This document shows positions 11,241 to 23,190 of a stretch of 64,000 bases of DNA, one piece after another. Position numbers and translations under genes: made by a program. The notes beneath the pieces were generated by a model. That model saw only the letters and a program-made list of their open reading frames with translations, made no database searches and was not told the DNA's origin. The stretch is taken from the NCBI GenBank assembly GCA_023653785.1, contig JAMKCH010001655.1, forward strand, positions 28,218 through 92,217, in the 5' to 3' direction. Position 1 is the first letter of the stretch. The number at the start of each line of letters is the position of its first letter. This DNA comes from Ophioderma brevispina. Its lineage: Eukaryota > Echinodermata > Ophiuroidea > Amphilepidida > Ophiodermatidae.

Positions 11241-13234
11241 AGACTAAGATTAGGGCGTGAGTTCGAGCCCCGCCCCGAAACCAAGTGTTTGGGTCCTGGA
11301 CACAAAAATACTTAATCGTAAATTGCATTACCGACCCAAGCGACATCTGTGAAGCTGTCAAGTGCTGATATGGATGTGCGGTTGGCAGGCTGCCACCTAG
11401 ATGAAGCGAAATGCTTGTGACGATTTCCCATGGAGGCGTAATAATAATAGGCAACAGCGCTTGGAGATTGTTCAGTGATAAGCGTATATAAAAAAACTAA
11501 TTATTATTTATTAGTTTATCAAAGATTCCGCTTCCCACGAATCTGTTTTTTTTTAATTGAGCAATGGACCATGAAAAAAACTTCGTGCCTTTGGCGGGGA
11601 GAAAAGTAGTCGACGCGTATGTTGAGAGTACAATCACAGAACCTGGCTGTGTAAGGGCCGTGATGAAGCCATGTGGAGGACTAAGAATATGTTGTGTTAT
11701 GTTCAAAACGGTTTAAAAGCTTGTATCTTTTCTATTCCAATCCTTTGACTTAAGTCACATGCCACCTCGTCTTAATTGGTAAGACCCTATGCTTTAAGAC
11801 AGGATGGCGATGTTTAAAAACGCAATAGAAAAGTGATGTCTGTCGGATACGTGTGAAGATTTTCTCACACTAGTGTAGCAGGGAAATCATAGCAAAGTGG
11901 TTAAGTAGCATAAAAGCTTAAATTATCACATATTTAAAAAGTATCTTTGATTATGTTCTGTTAATATTCCATACTGGAACATGAGATTATTGTGTCCATT
12001 TAATTTAGAGGAAGGACAATCATAGGGCTAACCGTAAGCTGTGGTTTTTCAGGTTGCTTTCACCGAAATTTCTTCATTGCATAAATTGTTTGATGCGAAT
12101 GTGAATATGTCATAAAATGAACTACAGAGATAACTTTGCAAAGTCACAAAGGCAAGATATGCACATGAATCTTCAAGTATGGCTTATCCAAATCAAATCT
12201 TCATGATTGCCTGTCCGCCGAGGGGGGGGTTGCTAGCTATATCACTTTGCATCAGGGTACTCATCATTTTTGATGATTCGCATGTGGTATCATGAATCAT
12301 GAAATCTTTAAGTGGCAGTTGGGACTTTTGATTCATATGTTATGGCAACATTGGGTGACATTTTTCACCCCATACATTATTAGATTTGGAAAATCAGTGA
12401 ATGTAGTTTACTTAAGGTCGGATATATGTAGAAGTTGACAGGTTAAAATGCATTCTATCGCATTTATTAGATTTAATATTAAAGAACAATTAAAAAGTAC
12501 ATTTTTGTTATATATTCAATGTTATTTGCCCACGTAAAACAAGCACGACATGGGTAACCCGAGTGCAACTTGCGTCACAATTTTGAGATGTTAATTATGT
12601 TAGCATAGAAAAATACAATTGACAGCATTCATATTAGGTTTTGGAATGTTTCACCAAGTATTTCGTGATATTAATTATATGATGTGCAAACACAAGAGCG
12701 CTATGTTTATTTTCGTACACTACTAATCCATGCATCGGCTGTATTTCCCCTGGTAAAGTTGTGGCTCAAAGAAAACTATTAAATTGGCTTCGTGGACAAC
12801 CAACAATACAAAAAGTAAAACTATTTGTAATTATAACGTATCCAAAAAATTAATTCCAAATGACATCGAAGTATTTAAACAAGTAAACGCATATCTTAGG
12901 TCTGCCAATGATGTATTTGGTAAATGTTCTCGTGTAGGCACATTAGAGACATAAAAAACCATTTCCAATATGCCAAGTACTTGATAGTAAATTCACGTGG
13001 TCCGATGCATGCATAGATGTAAGGGCTTCAGTAATTGGGAAAATGTCTTAGGTCCTTCCCATTTTTCGATATAGTCATCTTAATGCTTTGGCCATCTACT
13101 TTCAATGTTTTCTATTGTCTGAAAACGCCTTGAAGAATCTTATACACCGACGCATCATTCAGAACTTATGTTGGACAACATTTTAGATAGAGGCATATTA
13201 AATTATACCACGATGTTCATGTGCCGCCTCTCTC
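11241..13234. other. No gene seen
   Basis: AT-rich. A GAGTTCGAGCCCC word near 11259 resembles an RNA polymerase III B box, but no convincing tRNA fold or A box accompanies it. Nothing else stands out. Confidence 0.55.
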
Positions 13235-13590
13235 GTTATGCTGAATAGCTCGTGCAAGAGGTTGACTGTCAAGTTTAGCCCCCCCCCACCAAAAAAAAAG
13301 AAGTTTGTTCAGGACCTTGACAAAAAAGCAAAGGCGAGGTTCTATGACGATTTTTTTCTGCCTCTGCTGCCTCTGTACCAACATTTGAGCACAATCCGGG
13401 TGTGCCAACCAGGTCTCCCATACTCACCTGGCGAGAACAGGTCTGCATTGAAGAGGAAAGGGCTCGATTGCCTGGAAAAATCATCATTGGAAAAGAATTT
13501 AGTATTGGTGCAACACCTAGGAATTCGGCAGACTTAGCGGAATAAACTGCACGTTGAAGGATGTGGTGCAAGAATACTAAATTCATCCCT
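13235..13590 (-). other. GC-rich island with a consensus splice pair on the minus strand
   Basis: Both strands are open for about 100 codons here. On the minus strand a textbook acceptor (TTTTTCCAG, exon starting 13471) and donor (CAG then GTGAGT, exon ending 13428) frame a 44-nt candidate exon, readable without stops. No protein family is recognisable and no neighbouring exons could be chained. The plus frame 13238-13537 begins in a C-run and poly-A and is less convincing. Confidence 0.2.
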
Positions 13591-14044
13591 TCATTGCCAC
13601 GATTCCATCAAGGCAGAGAACGTGGCAATTCTGTAGCATGCCGTTTTCGGAGCTTGGGCAAGGCCAAATTCTGAGCACTTCGTGCTTTCTTTGTGATGCG
13701 CAACGCGTACAATCATGCATATTTTTAAAGAAATTCAAAAACCAAGATCAAAAATAATTGTTTTCGTATCCTTTTCGAAATCACACGCTGCGGACAGTAA
13801 AACTAATGCCACGGGCTGTGTGCGACAGCTGTGTGTGCCCTGTAGTGCGTGTGCCAATAGTTTACGATGTCATCAATCAGAAACGGGCTCGGTGCGATTC
13901 AGAAGAAATAGAAGGGCGAAACATCGCCAAGCACGCGTAGAGCGTAGCTTCTAAGAGATTTGGCCCGAAATTATGCTCCAGGAACAGATGCCTCCAGGAC
14001 CATAGGCTCATGGAATCATATAACGTCTGTGCCCCAAAAAACTT
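13591..14044. other. No assignable gene
   Basis: Moderately GC-rich. Short plus frames at 13715-13954 and 13758-13940 lie in different registers and show no motif. Confidence 0.45.
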
Positions 14045-14767
14045 GCACATTTTCTTGTGAAAATGACTTCACTTTATTTCACCCAATATCAGTGACCAAT
14101 AGATACGATAGACTTCAGCAAACATTGGAGCTAAGGATTCATTTACGCCCGGTGTGCGGTGTTGTTTTTGGTTGAAAAAACACTTCAGTTCCTTTCATTA
14201 GGAGTGCAGGACCATTGTTAGCTATTGTTATATGTCTCGCGGTGGAAAGACTGAGGTGTTACCACCTATCAGATTTTGACGAAAATCTTTTTTTTTTAAG
14301 GAGTACAGCGCAAAAATACGTATCATCTTCGCAAAATTAAAAAACTGAGATTCTATTTCGTGTTCAATTAACTTTGTCAGGTTTTTATCATTTATTTCGA
14401 AAAGGAAGAAAAGACAAACAAACAATCAGGCAGAATGTTGATGGGCAGCTTGGACCTAACAACTTTGTCCAGAATTAAAATCCGTTTAATTTTGTATTCA
14501 TTTGTATTCAAATGTTACCGCGCTTTACAAAGAAATTGGGTAAACGACCATATCATATATACACTGGTAGTATTGTGAAAGAGGAGGGTATGTGTACTCA
14601 CCCGAAAATCGTGGAGGGTGACAACATCTGGTATAGCAATGGTTCCGCATACCGGGCCCATTGTACTATCTTTAGTTAATGGTTGCTGAAGTCTATACAT
14701 ATCAATTGGTCAATGATATTATGAATGAGAAATTGATGTGAAATTTTATTCATTTAAGAAAATGTGG
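14045..14767. mobile_element. 0.72-kb inverted-repeat element
   Basis: Arms at about 14045-14165 and 14645-14767 are imperfect inverted repeats sharing CACATTTTCTT, a TCAGTGACCAAT-like word, ATAGACTTCAGCAA and a CCNGTNTGCGG word. A related copy of the left portion lies at 34539-34965 and keeps GGAGTGCAGGACCATTG and GGTGTTACCACCT. The apparent minus-strand exon 14515-14700, with its GTGAGTAC donor-like end, lies mostly in the right arm and is explained by the repeat. Confidence 0.6.
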
Positions 14768-15479
14768 CAAGTTTTATTTGGGCAAACAGACGGTTATGTC
14801 ATGTTAATATTTATCAATAATTTTACACCGAGTTTGTCTTTTCCCTTTGAAGGGACTACGGAATTTGCTATGCAGTTGTTATTGGTCTTAGTGCCCCTAG
14901 TCTATATACCCTCCCTCAATCATTTCATTTGCTTGATTTAAGCCAAGTGACACAGATATGTCATCGTAAGAGCCTCGAAACACATAATTCTGTTAATTTT
15001 CTTTCATCAGTGATTTCATTGCGTGAGCAATATTTTAACAATAAAAACCCATTTTGTATTCGGGCGATAAACAAGCTGAAAAATTATACTCGATTTACCA
15101 AGATTTATTTCTATAGCTCACATTCTTTTGTGTAATAAAGGTTACCACCGCCTTTCTATTTTGTTTCAACGTACGTTTTTTTTCTGTGTTCAAAAAAGTT
15201 GCATCCTTTTCCATGCATAATAAAGCTCCCCACACAAGGTAGGGGTAGGGTTAGTAGAACAATGAAGTGATGGATGGGAGAGGTGGCAACCACCATTTTT
15301 GTGTCGTGAAAGAAAGTACCAGCATGCCTAGTTTGACATCAAAATGGCGTCATAAAATCCGCAAGGCTGCAAAACTGTCTACTTCCATAAACACACAGTG
15401 TAGAATAGGCAAAAGTTCAATTTTGCACCAAAAAGTTAGCAATGTCAGATGACAAGCGGTTTTGGTACTAAAACTAAAA
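14768..15479. other. No gene seen
   Basis: AT-rich spacer; short plus frames without motifs. Confidence 0.6.
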
Positions 15480-15845
15480 ATTAATAGTTCTATACCCCTT
15501 AAGTCCCTAAATGCAATTTTTGCCATTTTTTTTTAAATCACGGAGCGGACACCGGCCTTGTGTTTAGTGTGAAATTGCTCCTAGCTCTAACAAGACAAAT
15601 AACGCTACCTCCCTTTTGCGGTGATGGTCAGGGTGGTAATCATTTTCCTCTAGATACAGCCTTAACGTCCCTTAATGCCATTTTTGCCACTTTTCAAAAA
15701 TGGACCCAAAATCACGGAACGAACCCTGCCTTGGTTTAAGGGGGAATTTGGCCCCTAGATCTAACAAGAAAAATAACGCTACCTCCCTTTCCGCGGTGAT
15801 CATCAGGTTGGTAGTCATTTTCCGAAGAGGACGTTAGGGAAATAC
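15480..15845 (+). repeat. Two tandem units of about 170 bp
   Basis: The units share, in order, CCCTTAATGCCATTTTTGCCA, ATCACGGA, CTAGNTCTAACAAGA, AATAACGCTACCTCCC, GCGGTGAT and GTAGTCATTTTCC. A third, inverted and partial copy is at about 24490-24645. Non-coding dispersed repeat. Confidence 0.65.
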
Positions 15846-18800
15846 ACATACAGTTTAAGTGGCATGTTTGCTAGCCAACAAAATCGCAAAATATGCATCA
15901 TCCATCCAATATCCGGAATTTTCTTTCTTGCCTTTAAGTGTATTGGCATTTTACATGAATGCAGCAGAAACGGCCAAAGCACTCGTGCAAAACACAAAAT
16001 CACACCAATCTTATGAAAACGACCATTCAAAACAATACAAACGGAAAATGCTTGCATACCTTTTTGATGAATTAAGTAGTTATAACTTTTTCCCTCGTAT
16101 CCAACCTTAACCTCAATATATAATCATAATGCTCTGCCTGTAACCACTTACCAAATGACTACGACGAATATATTCCACAATTGATTGAATTTGATCCAAT
16201 CACATATTCCTTTCTAAAAGTCCATCAACAACTGCCTGTCTTTAACCACCTCGCCTATAGTTGGTGGAGTCAATAAAACAACAGCTAAAATATCAATCGA
16301 TCACTTTTTTTACGGTGGGAAATGGGGATATTTTGTGAGTCACTTGTTTTGAAATCGTTCTCTTTTCTGTTGTGTAAAATAATCCAGATTTCCTCGATTG
16401 ATCTCCTTTTCCGGAAAAAATATGTCCACCCTCTTTCCTAAAACAAGACAAAAACAAACAAAAACACATTCGCGTTTGCTCTATATCTTTGCAAAGCCCA
16501 TCACGATCCCCTAGAATCCCCCTTTCCCCTATTGTCAATATTAATTGGTCCCTAAGGTAAGTATTGTCGGACACAAATAGCTCCTAGACCTAGGTGATCA
16601 AACCTACCAAGGTAGTTGTGACCCAATTAAAAAGTAAAACAATGGAAGCAGACTATTATCCCCGAGATGTTTTGCTTGCAACCTATCATGACAGCATTAA
16701 AGTATTGCAATAAACAAACTGAAGCAGGAAGACTTTGGTATGCAAGCTATATGCGATCTGTTAAATAAAATGGAATAACAATACAAATGCTGCCAACTGA
16801 TTGAAAACGAACCTCTTAATATTAAAGGTGCTTGTTTCGATTTATATCTATTGTGTTCTCTACTTGATATGAGAGCCTGGCACTTGCACAAACACCCTAT
16901 CAAGTACCGTGGGAAACGAACTTGCGGTTTTGATGATAGAAGCAATAGTGCGTATTGCAAAGCCCTATTCCATGCTGCGTTAATGTTGATGGTTAATTAA
17001 CCATAAAAACGGTGGCTTTTGTTTATATCTTGGGAATAAAATGGATTTGAGCGCTCAAGTATCAAGACGACAATGAGGAAAAATATATAGCCTTTCATGT
17101 GATACTACTTCCGGGTAAATCAGGGGTCCCAAAAACGATCGGAACCTCGCATCTTTGAAATACTTGATCGGAGAGAAATTTGGTTTGAGCTCTGTTACGG
17201 TATCTCGTGGATACCCAAGGTCAGAAATACCCTTAAAACACAAACAAATGAGCCTTCTGCACAAATGAACTGAATTTCTATGAAATAACACAATTTATTT
17301 ATTTTTTGCTGACCTAAACGATTGGTTCAATAATAATGATAAACACAATCGATACATAGAAATGTTCTTAAGAATAAGTCCTTACTAAAAGGCTGGTATT
17401 CACTCTGTTTGGGTGGTTAAAGTTCATAATTAAAGTAGCGTTGCAATTCAACGATGATATGCCCTCACAGCGGAAACTCCAAATGACAGCATGCAGTGTT
17501 GAAGTTACATAATAAAACATATGGGAACCTTGTTCAGAAATTAGGTTCTTTTTTGGAGGAGTACTGAAGAAAGGATATCTCGGATAAGGACAGAAAGATG
17601 CCCACTATAGTTTTCATGAGAACGGATGAATTTAAAAAACTCCGTATTATAAAGAAGGATGATAGAAGTTTACCTTTCCTGGTTTAAAAAATACCACTTG
17701 AAATAAATTCCGAAATATGGGTAATTGAATTTTCCATATACGAACCCTTCCCCTCCCCCAAGAACAACAAACCTCATTTTCGCAGGTTTGTTTTCGGGGA
17801 GGGCATGAACACCAAATGGATTTACCAAAAAACAACATACCATACCACATAGAGTTAACCTGTCCATGATATAAATAGCGCGTTGAATCCAAGTGACTTG
17901 TCTGGGTCAGTGGCCTAGCCAGTAGGGGGAAAGGGGAGCCTTGACAAAATGAGGTAAAATCGGGACATTGTACCTTAAGTGCATAAGTTTTACATCCCCT
18001 GCGATGGCCTATGTCACCAATATTTCAACACCTGTATCGGTTGCTGTGGGAAGATAAACAAATTAACTATGTAGTGTCTTAATCAATAGAAGATAATGAT
18101 GAGATGAAACAAGATGAGAAAATAGAAGTTAGGTCAATGTTGTAATCCGATTACCAAGGATTACTCTCATTCACCAGCCCATTCTTTGATCTACTTCAAG
18201 TACCACTCGACCTGCCCTTTGGAACTCGCCTCACGCTTCAGTAACCGGAAAGTTCATTTGGTTTCACAACAGGAAGTAATCCACGGCACTCGCGACAGTA
18301 GAGTCTGATAATTCGAGGTCAAATGTTAATAATAGCATACTTGAAGATATGGTTAGCTGCGGCGCAATATGACTTAAAGAGAAGTACCGAAGATAGACAG
18401 ATATAATAGTCAAACCGTATATATAAAAATAACACGTATGAGGTCAGGATAACACATCCATCAAAATTTACCTGATATGATATGCTTAAAACATGTTATA
18501 AGTTGTATAGTATCTTTTTTCAGAGACTTGACGTTTGCATCGCCAAACCGGAAGTTAGACATATGACGTCACAAATTGTACCAAGTACACACCTACATGC
18601 GATTTTCCATGACAAAGCACGTTCAATAGCACCATGAATATTGGTTGTATTTTTCTGGTTTTTTAAACGTCAGCATTCGTCGATTAACATAAAAAAAGAA
18701 CTACGTGTGCAGTTGAAATAGTTGAACATGCATGCTTTAATAACAACAATTCTCCGTTCAAGAGCAATACATGAACAGCGGCGATATGCGTTGTAGATGA

Positions 18801-19067
18801 CCCAGAGATGAGATTGACCATTCCGTGAAATGATGGGCCACGATGGTTGATGTTTTTAGCAAAAAAAATAAATTGTAGCGATTCTGCGAAAAACAGGTCT
18901 ATTTAATTTTTCCCTAAATTTATTAATTGAAAAACAATACTGAACTATGACCGCACGTGTCAGAACGCAACACCAGTATACAACTGTACGTATATATTGT
19001 GCAAGATTTACGTAAGTAAGAAGATGAGTAATTGTGTTTAGTATAGAAACATTCTTCTAAATTATGA
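15846..19067. other. No gene seen
   Basis: More than 3 kb of AT-rich sequence. Minus frames at 16293-16574, 16697-16960 and 17647-17892 lack recognisable motifs. A word similar to GGATAAGGAGAGAAGGATGCC occurs near 17581 and again near 28271, hinting at a diverged dispersed repeat. Confidence 0.55.
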
Positions 19068-19480
19068 GTACGAGCCATTGCTATAATGTATGACAACAAA
19101 CCAACAAGTTGTATGCAAAGCAGTGATGGTCCTACCGAGGAATTCGCTACCACGGCAGGAATTCTTCAAGGTGACCCACTTGCTCCTTTCCATTTCGTTA
19201 TTTACGAGGTTTGGAAAACCGGGTGCATGCACATGCAGATGCGGTAATGCAGTGAGAGCGTCCATGACCAGCTGTGTTCAGGAATGTGACCGCATAAATT
19301 CAAAGTCCACTCGGTCGATTTCGGTCACATTCCTGAACACAGCTGGGCATGGGCGCTCTCACTGTTCGATTATGTATTGGGTCAGTCAACAGAGAAGATA
19401 AGGGTTTCACAGCTGGCAGAAGAGCTGGGCGTCAAAGTAAAAAAATACCCATCTATACCGATCTAGACTATGATAGCGTC
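19068..19480 (+). pseudogene. Non-LTR retrotransposon reverse-transcriptase fragment, decayed
   Basis: The plus strand from 19068 reads as an RT palm segment: AIAIMYDN, then DGPTEEFATTAG, then GILQGDPLAPFHFVI (ending 19202), which is the conserved LQGD...LAPFLF block of LINE reverse transcriptases. The same frame resumes at 19362 with LFDYVLGQS. A frame change near 19395 then leads to DKGFTAGRRAG and IYTDLDY, where the family's catalytic F/YADD box should follow but is lost. The 159 bp between FVI and LFDYV is an inserted palindrome and keeps the frame. No endonuclease domain or further RT sequence is visible on either side. The clade is uncertain; the motifs fit RTE- or CR1-like elements of aquatic animals. 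Confidence 0.75.
19203..19361. repeat. Palindromic insert inside the LINE relic
   Basis: Arms 19251-19292 and 19322-19363 are 42 bp each and differ at only two positions, with a 29-bp loop. About 48 bp of unrelated sequence precedes the left arm. The RT frame stops being recognisable at 19202 and resumes at 19362, so this block was gained after or during decay of the LINE. Confidence 0.75.
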
Positions 19481-21063
19481 ACCAGAGTCACTAAATCTGC
19501 CTTCTTCAAGGCCTGGGTGGAAAGCATCTTTTTTGCAGAAACATTGACTATGAAGAAGGAGCTCAGATTGACAGTGGAAACCTTCTATTTCTACAATTAT
19601 GGCACAAAGGAGAGCACGGTTGGCTGGGCATTGCTTTCGTGCCAAGGACCCCATCATATCACACTTCTAACCTACCCAATATGCTATACAAAGACACCGG
19701 ATTCATTTTGAATGAAATGGGAACATCAATGTGGGATAAAGATGTTTAGAGCAAATACGTAGCTCACGGAACTCGGCGGAAGACGAAGGACGATTATGAT
19801 TGTGAAGATGTGATTTTTGTGATAAACCAATTTAGTTTTCTTTGCTTTTTTTTCAATGACAAAGGCTTTATTGCGTAAATGTATGGATATTTCGGGAGAG
19901 CACTCCGTTCCACAAACATGCGTGTATACACAAATCATATTTTGATAGAGTTATTCGTAGTCTTTAAAATGCATACTAGGTGAAAGGGTAAGGTGGAGTT
20001 TGAAAGCGGGTATAAAACATACGAGACAAACGAATTGACACAAATGATTGAGAGAAATGAGAACCAAGATGACCGATATGACTAAAAAGGGAATCTTGAA
20101 GACAAAAAGTATAGACATAAGATAAACACGAAGAGGAGAAACATGACAACAACAACAACTAACTACACAGACCAAATATAATAATTACAAACGAAAACGA
20201 GGATTAGAATTTTGCTCCAGGATGAAAAATAGCTAGGCAATAGGAGAAAAAAAGGGAAATCAGGGAGATGAAGAGGGATGTAGACCGGGAGATACCACCA
20301 ACTTAATCCTGATCATTTACCAGGCGTCCCGCCATGATACCTGTACAGGCCATCCCTTGGGCCATCTGAAAAGCAAAGTCTATACGACAGCAAAACCAGT
20401 TTAATAAGAATATTTAAGATATGTCTCTTAAATGAAAACAGATATTAGATTTCTTGGTAACACGAGCTCCAAATGCCTGTCGTGGATATCGGGTAACGTT
20501 TAAAAAGGTCAATTGAATGTTAAGAGCTTACAAGCCAAACGTCGACCGCGTGTCAACATATGCAACACAAATAGCTTCCGATCTACCAGACTGAGGAAAG
20601 TATGACGACGTAATAATGATAATACCGACATGCCATCGCCCAGTAACATCCCAACAAACAGTTTTATTGTGACGTGGTCTTGTTTGAAACCCACAACCTC
20701 TCGTGACATACGTTTCGATATCGTTCTTTTAATTGTTAGGCGCTGGACGTAAAGTTACAAGTGAATTTTGTGATTTACTGTTGCGGTTTGTGGTTACCTC
20801 AGTTATCGTCCATCAAACACGAACATGTTTGTATGTGGTGAGTTTGACTTCATAACATTTCAACCATGGAACATATCTTTGCCTTTACATGATATTAAAC
20901 CACGTTTGTGAATCCCGTCTGCTCTATTGCTAGAATGTCACACACTCGGTTTAATCAATACAGGGATCTTTTATGTCTGATCTGATGTGGAGATATGGCA
21001 CATGGCATGGCAAATGCACATAGGGCGCCCACAATATGGATTAAACCAATGCAAAGCCCACAA
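19481..21063. other. No gene seen
   Basis: A purine-rich plus strand at about 19980-20290 makes spurious Leu/Val-rich minus frames. No recognisable coding sequence or repeat. Confidence 0.55.
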
Positions 21064-21640
21064 TGCAAGACCAACGTAATAAGTGCATTTTGATATTTTA
21101 CGGGAAGAAACAATTTGTTGTTTCTATTGGCCTCTATAGCTGGTTGTGTCGATAATTATAGCAGGTACTAAAATAAAAAAAGATTGCATGATCTAAATGA
21201 AATAATTTCTATTAGCTAAACTTAATTAAATATTTATTACAAAAAGAAGACAACATATGTGAAATCAGTATTTCCTTGTTAATGTAAGACCAACGTAAGG
21301 TCAATTATGTTGTCTGTATTGAAACATTCTTGTCCCTTTCCAATGAAAAGACCAAATAAGGCAGCACTTACGTTGGTCTGCAATGAAAAGGGCAAAAAGG
21401 TTTTAATGCAAGGACCAACGTATGTGCCACTTACGTTGGTCTTGCATAAAAAAGGCGAACAGTGTTTTTATGCAAGACCAACGAAGTAATATAACGGAAA
21501 TTACTACAATTAAAACTGTTTTTTTATCACGCACATCTTCACACATAGTTTAAAATTTATGCGCGAATATTCCTCTCTAAAAAATTCACCAAAAAACTCA
21601 GATTTCGACAAAAATGTCATAAATACGTTGGTTTTGCATT
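21064..21640. repeat. Array of TGCAAGACCAACGTAA motifs in alternating orientation
   Basis: Seven copies of a motif close to TGCAAGACCAACGTAAGTGC occur within 580 bp: forward near 21064, 21282, 21405 and 21470, and reverse near 21362, 21426 and 21621. The forward copy at 21405 and the reverse copy at 21426 form a tight hairpin of about 17 bp per arm. Spacers are AT-rich and partly repeat the phrase AATGAAAAGG. The function is unknown; it may be nested ends of small DNA elements. Confidence 0.65.
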
Positions 21641-22049
21641 CAGCCGAGGGTTAATTCCTTTTACCAGGCGCCAAAAAAAGGCCAGAAAATTGTTGTATAT
21701 TGGAGTAACCCGCCTACCAAAAAAAGAAAACGAGAGGAAAAAAAACCGGGGGGGGGCGTAATTTGGTGGTGAAAATCAAGTCGGCTGTAACTGGAGAAGA
21801 TACGCTACAAACAAAAAACAGAAAGCGTCAAGGGCGGGGTACAACTAGTTGGTAAATAAGATTATTGATTTTCAAAAATCTTATTTTTCAAGTTGTATTT
21901 ACCCGATTGGTGTGGTGAACCGATGAAATTACCAATGGTTGGGGGTGAAATTTGTTTTTTGGTTTCTGGTGTAACTTGGCAACTCCGTTAAGATTTTTTG
22001 TCAATAATAAGAGTCAAAGTGTCAATATTAATGACATTAAGGTATATTC
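21641..22049. other. No gene seen
   Basis: Contains poly-A and poly-G patches (near 21730-21757); otherwise unremarkable. Confidence 0.5.
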
Positions 22050-23190
22050 CACAACAGAGACAAAGCTCCCCGACACAACACTTCCCGACACACAAGCCGC
22101 ATTTTTTTTTCAAATCAGCTAGAGTCTTGTTTCAAACTTGCAAAATTTACAATTTTATCCAACCAAGGGATGATTAGTCTGCGAGTATCCCGTCGTCAAC
22201 GAGACAATGGATGCTGAAACGCCGAGCAGTAGGCTACAGCATCATGGAATCAATAAGATCCAGCATGTTTAATTGGCGACCCACTTGTTCAGTCCCCGAT
22301 AGTCGCCGACCTTGAAACAACTGCACAAGTGTGACATATCGCTGTCAAGACTGCTCGTCGATGGTCTCCGAGTTGTTGACGCCAATAAAGGTCCCGTCAC
22401 ATGAAGACAATCCGCGAGCGACCCAACCTCTTCCCACTACACAAGACCACATTTCTTTCCCCAATCGGCTGCAGTCTTGTTCACATTAACCAGACAAGAG
22501 CTGCTCAATCGCCGCGCATTAGGCGATCCAGCATGTCACTTGTTCAGCTCTCAAATTAGTCGCAGACCTTGACACGACAGCAGAATTGCTGTCCAAGACG
22601 CAGTCGGGCGACTTATCTTCTAGTCCGCCGAGTTTAGCCGCCGATTCAACATGTCCAGTTGGCTTGCATTTTCTCTCCCGCTTTGGAGCAAATCTCATTG
22701 CCGACCACTTTCCAACTTCACACAACACGTCATGATGCGCACCACTCATGCGGTCCTACCGCTTCACAACCGCTCATGTGTGCCAGCCGACCTTCCCGAT
22801 TCCAAAAACCGCCACGATTTTTTAGAAGCTGCAAGAAAAAATCGTGGCGGTTTTTTTTTTTTCAAATTGCCACGTTCGTCCATCTCCCGACCACACAACG
22901 CAATAAGACTTACAGGACCGTCCCAGACTTGGCCAAACCTACTCCTGAAAAAGGACAATTTGCTCACGATTTTCGAAAAAATTGCCAATCCTGCGGCACC
23001 CAGTCTTGAGCAGTCTGGAACGGTTTATAGGCAAAAAATGGGTACCACTACAGACGACTTGCACAGAAACCGGCCCGACCTTGCCAGAACTACACCTGAA
23101 AAGAAAACTGCTCACGATTCTGAAATTGCCAATCGGCAACAGTCTGGAGCAGTCTGGAAGTTGTTTTCTATAAAAATCGGCTGTGTTACT
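22050..23190. repeat. Degenerate, GC-richer tandem repeat block
   Basis: Related units recur: CACTTGTTCAG...AGTCGC...GACCTTGA near 22285 and 22540, a CAAATCAGCTAGAGTCTTGTT-like word near 22112 and 22475, and a longer pair near 22925-23015 and 23075-23160 sharing GCTCACGATT, ATTGCCAATC and CAGTCTGGA. The 182-codon plus frame at 22651-23199 runs through these repeats and a poly-T hairpin tail, so I read it as a by-product rather than a gene. Confidence 0.6.
22804..22855. repeat. Perfect 20-bp hairpin
   Basis: Arms 22804-22823 and 22836-22855 are perfect inverted repeats centred on CCGCCACGATTTTTT, with a 12-nt loop, followed by a T-run to 22861. In bacteria this would look like a terminator; in this eukaryotic context it is more likely a foldback repeat end. 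Confidence 0.85.

Noticed and set aside
11258..11275. GAGTTCGAGCCCC, similar to a tRNA/SINE B box
   Set aside because: The stem does not pair properly as a T-arm, no A box or acceptor stem is found at the right distance, and no poly-A tail follows.
11769..11810. TCTTAATTGGTAAGAC and a following stem-loop resembling tRNA D and anticodon arms
   Set aside because: No matching T-arm or acceptor stem nearby; too weak to call a tRNA or SINE.
14515..14700. Minus-strand 61-codon frame ending in a GTGAGTAC donor-like site, resembling an exon
   Set aside because: Most of it lies in the right arm of the inverted-repeat element 14045-14767; the left arm and the copy at 34539 share the same words, so the repeat explains it.
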